Origin: a virus
DNA: 38,803 nt
IMG/VR virus record: IMGVR_UViG_3300021425_000077
Span: 1 to 38,803 of that record
Direction: 5' to 3' (one strand)
Position numbers and translations under genes: made by a program. The notes under the pieces were generated by a model. That model was not told the origin of the DNA. It saw only the letters and a program-made list of their open reading frames with translations, and ran no database searches. Positions within the stretch are counted from its first letter, which is position 1. Each line of letters begins with the position of its first letter. Below are positions 37,238 through 38,803 of the stretch, in pieces.

Positions 37238-37728
37238 GCGACCTTCCTCCTGCTGATAATTCGCCCTATTGTTCCACGATCCACACTGAATCGTCTACCT
37301 AGTTCACGCATAGAAATCTTTTCGCTTTCGTATGCGTTAATGATTTGAGACTGGATTTCTTTCGGAACCAGTCTGAAACCATTATTTGTTTTTCTTCGAG
37401 TTGCCCAATTCTTCTTGGTGTCTCTGAGTCCTGCTTCAAACGAATGCTTTAGGTTATCAGCATTAGACATCCATTCAAGATTTGACTTGTGATTATTATT
37501 CTTGTTACCATCAATGTGGTTTACAGTCAACCCTTTATCTCCATCAACAAAGCACTCAGCCACAAGACGATGAACGTACTTCTCAAAACGCTTACCATTG
37601 GAGTCATAAAGCCATACACGATGATAACCACGTTTATCTTTGCAGGCTTTAAGTCTACCCCTTGGTCCGAATACCTCTCCCCACTCACTTACTGAGTATC
37701 TAGGGAATGCTTTAATCGTTAGTGCCAT
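37231..37728 (-). CDS. HNH homing endonuclease (NUMOD4 type)
   Basis: A 165-residue protein. The N-terminal PRYSVSEWGEVFGPRGRLK with RGYHRVWLYDSNGKRFEKYV is a NUMOD4-like DNA-binding unit; the HNH core is VHRLVAECF and VNHIDGNKNNNHKSNLEWM; the C-terminal ISMRELGRRFSVDRGTIGRI is a helix-turn-helix. It lies between two fibre-like genes with similar C-termini and overlaps the downstream ATG by 7 bases. Its terminal codons provide the downstream GGAGG. It looks like a mobile insertion in the late operon. Confidence 0.9.
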   Translation of the reverse strand: MALTIKAFPRYSVSEWGEVFGPRGRLKACKDKRGYHRVWLYDSNGKRFEKYVHRLVAECFVDGDKGLTVNHIDGNKNNNHKSNLEWMSNADNLKHSFEAGLRDTKKNWATRRKTNNGFRLVPKEIQSQIINAYESEKISMRELGRRFSVDRGTIGRIISRRKVAC

Positions 37729-37741
37729 GTTTTACCTCGGG

Positions 37742-38803
37742 CTATGGGTTCTCGTAATTCCTGTCAAAGACTTGCTGTATGGGTAAATTGACATTGACAG
37801 TGGTATCAATTCCTGTTGTTCTAATTGGCCTGTAATCAGTGTTGAAAACCACTAAGTCCACACTCGACTCTGTTGTTGTTGTGCTGAAGGTGGTTCCAGA
37901 GTTCTCAATGCCGTCAATTTCGGTTGTTGTACCTGCCTGATAGATTCGGACCTCAGAGTTCACTTGAAGACCTGTGAGACTGAGTTGAGTTCTAGTTGTC
38001 GTACCACCTGAGTCTGTAACAGTACCCACAACAATCGCACCATTTGATAGTGTGATGGTCCCAGTGGTAGTGATGTCTCCAGTAAAAGTGCTGGCTTTAA
38101 TGGTAATTGTATTACCTGTTATATCAAAAGCGGATGACGCTGTTGCGTCTATAGTAACATTATAGCTTCCTGCATCTATTTGGTTGCCTGATCGAGTTAC
38201 AATAAAATCAAGGTAAGTCCCTAAATTATCTTCTAAGTGTGAAGATGCTCGGTCGTAAAATTTTGCAGGCGTATCAATCTCTGTGTAAGCATCGACTGTC
38301 GTTTTGTTTGACTCTGTGATATTAGCGTCTGGCAATAAAGATATATTTAACTCTAAATCTTCTAATCCGTTCAAATTGTAATCATTTGATTGTATTAAGT
38401 AGTCGTATTTGTAACTAGATGCGGTAAAGATCGCACCATCGTCTGCATTTTTATCAAATCTTATAACCTCTAAATCATTGCCATCGGTTGTAAGTAAATA
38501 CCATACCTTAAGAATTTGATTGTGAGTTGATGATTTGCCATTAGCTGACGTTGTTAATGTTGTATTGGATACTGCTGTAAAATCCCATCCTGATCCAAAG
38601 TTAGACGTTAAGTTGACTCTATTGCTATCATCATAGCTGGGTAAAAATGTTTTAACACTTTGCAAAGGATTATTATTTATGTCCTTAATGTTAGTGCTAA
38701 CTTTACGATAAAGTCTGCATCCTCCACCGTTGTGAGGATGTGTACCAGTAGCAATAAGTGGAAGCACTGCTAAATTCATTCCTGTAGAAGCATTGAAAAT
38801 ACT
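37742..38803 (-). CDS. Fibre-like protein, C-terminal part (cut by window edge)
   Basis: The frame is open to the right edge. The visible 353 residues begin SIFNASTGMNLAVLPLIATG (the ATG at 38779 is internal to the open frame and has no clear ribosome binding site). It continues with Thr/Gly/Val-rich beta repeats (ITIKASTFTGDITTTGTITL) and ends QQVFDRNYENP, like the downstream long protein. It is probably the rest of the gene that begins at 260 across the window ends. Its 5' half is AT-rich relative to the neighbouring genes. Confidence 0.75.
   Translation of the reverse strand, partial: SIFNASTGMNLAVLPLIATGTHPHNGGGCRLYRKVSTNIKDINNNPLQSVKTFLPSYDDSNRVNLTSNFGSGWDFTAVSNTTLTTSANGKSSTHNQILKVWYLLTTDGNDLEVIRFDKNADDGAIFTASSYKYDYLIQSNDYNLNGLEDLELNISLLPDANITESNKTTVDAYTEIDTPAKFYDRASSHLEDNLGTYLDFIVTRSGNQIDAGSYNVTIDATASSAFDITGNTITIKASTFTGDITTTGTITLSNGAIVVGTVTDSGGTTTRTQLSLTGLQVNSEVRIYQAGTTTEIDGIENSGTTFSTTTTESSVDLVVFNTDYRPIRTTGIDTTVNVNLPIQQVFDRNYENP

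Noticed and set aside
1-38803. CRISPR array, insertion sequence, tRNA or rRNA
   Set aside because: No regularly spaced direct repeats, transposase motifs or RNA gene patterns were found on either strand.
1-38803. Terminal direct repeat closing the genome
   Set aside because: The first and last few tens of bases show no shared sequence.
37742-38803. Diversity-generating retroelement target in the AT-rich fibre gene
   Set aside because: No reverse transcriptase or template repeat was recognised in the window.

Overview
The window looks like an almost complete genome of a tailed, siphovirus-type bacteriophage of a Gram-negative, probably marine, bacterium. The evidence is a full HK97-type head set (small and large terminase, portal, MuF-like protein, prohead protease, capsid), a long-tail set (head-tail connectors, tail tube, G/G-T frameshift chaperone, tape measure, tail tip) and long beta-rich fibre-like proteins of a kind I associate with marine phages. 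No integrase or clear lysogeny repressor was recognised, so a lytic lifestyle is the simpler reading. The host assignment is inference.

Layout. (1) Bases 1-9520, minus strand, read from 9520 leftwards: a small helix-turn-helix protein, DNA metabolism (DUF3987 helicase-like ATPase, SF2 helicase, VRR-NUC nuclease, small zinc-ribbon proteins), then terminase, portal and MuF-like protein. An AT-rich, repeat-bearing stretch at 6915-7156 is the best origin candidate. (2) Bases 9521-9675: a divergent promoter region. (3) Bases 9676-20055, plus strand: a recombination module (SSB-like protein, Sak4-like ATPase, RecE-like nuclease), an HNH endonuclease, many small accessory proteins, then a metallophosphoesterase and a large DUF115/Maf-like protein. 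Three near-identical promoter/leader units drive this arm at 9621, 12336 and 13401. (4) Bases 20045-38803, minus strand, read from 38803 leftwards: fibre-like genes with an inserted HNH gene, prohead protease, capsid, connectors, a tandem family of LamG fibre-like modules, membrane proteins, tail tube, chaperone, tape measure and tail tip.

Read as a circle, the two minus-strand blocks join into one late unit in the usual order: terminase, portal, MuF, fibre-like block, protease, capsid, connectors, tail. The gene cut by the left edge and the gene cut by the right edge look like the two ends of one fibre gene. A direct join is out of frame by one base, so closure is not proven. No stretch over about 300 bases lacks a gene. 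Genes are packed with ATGA, TAATG or TAGTG overlaps. No endolysin or DNA polymerase was recognised.
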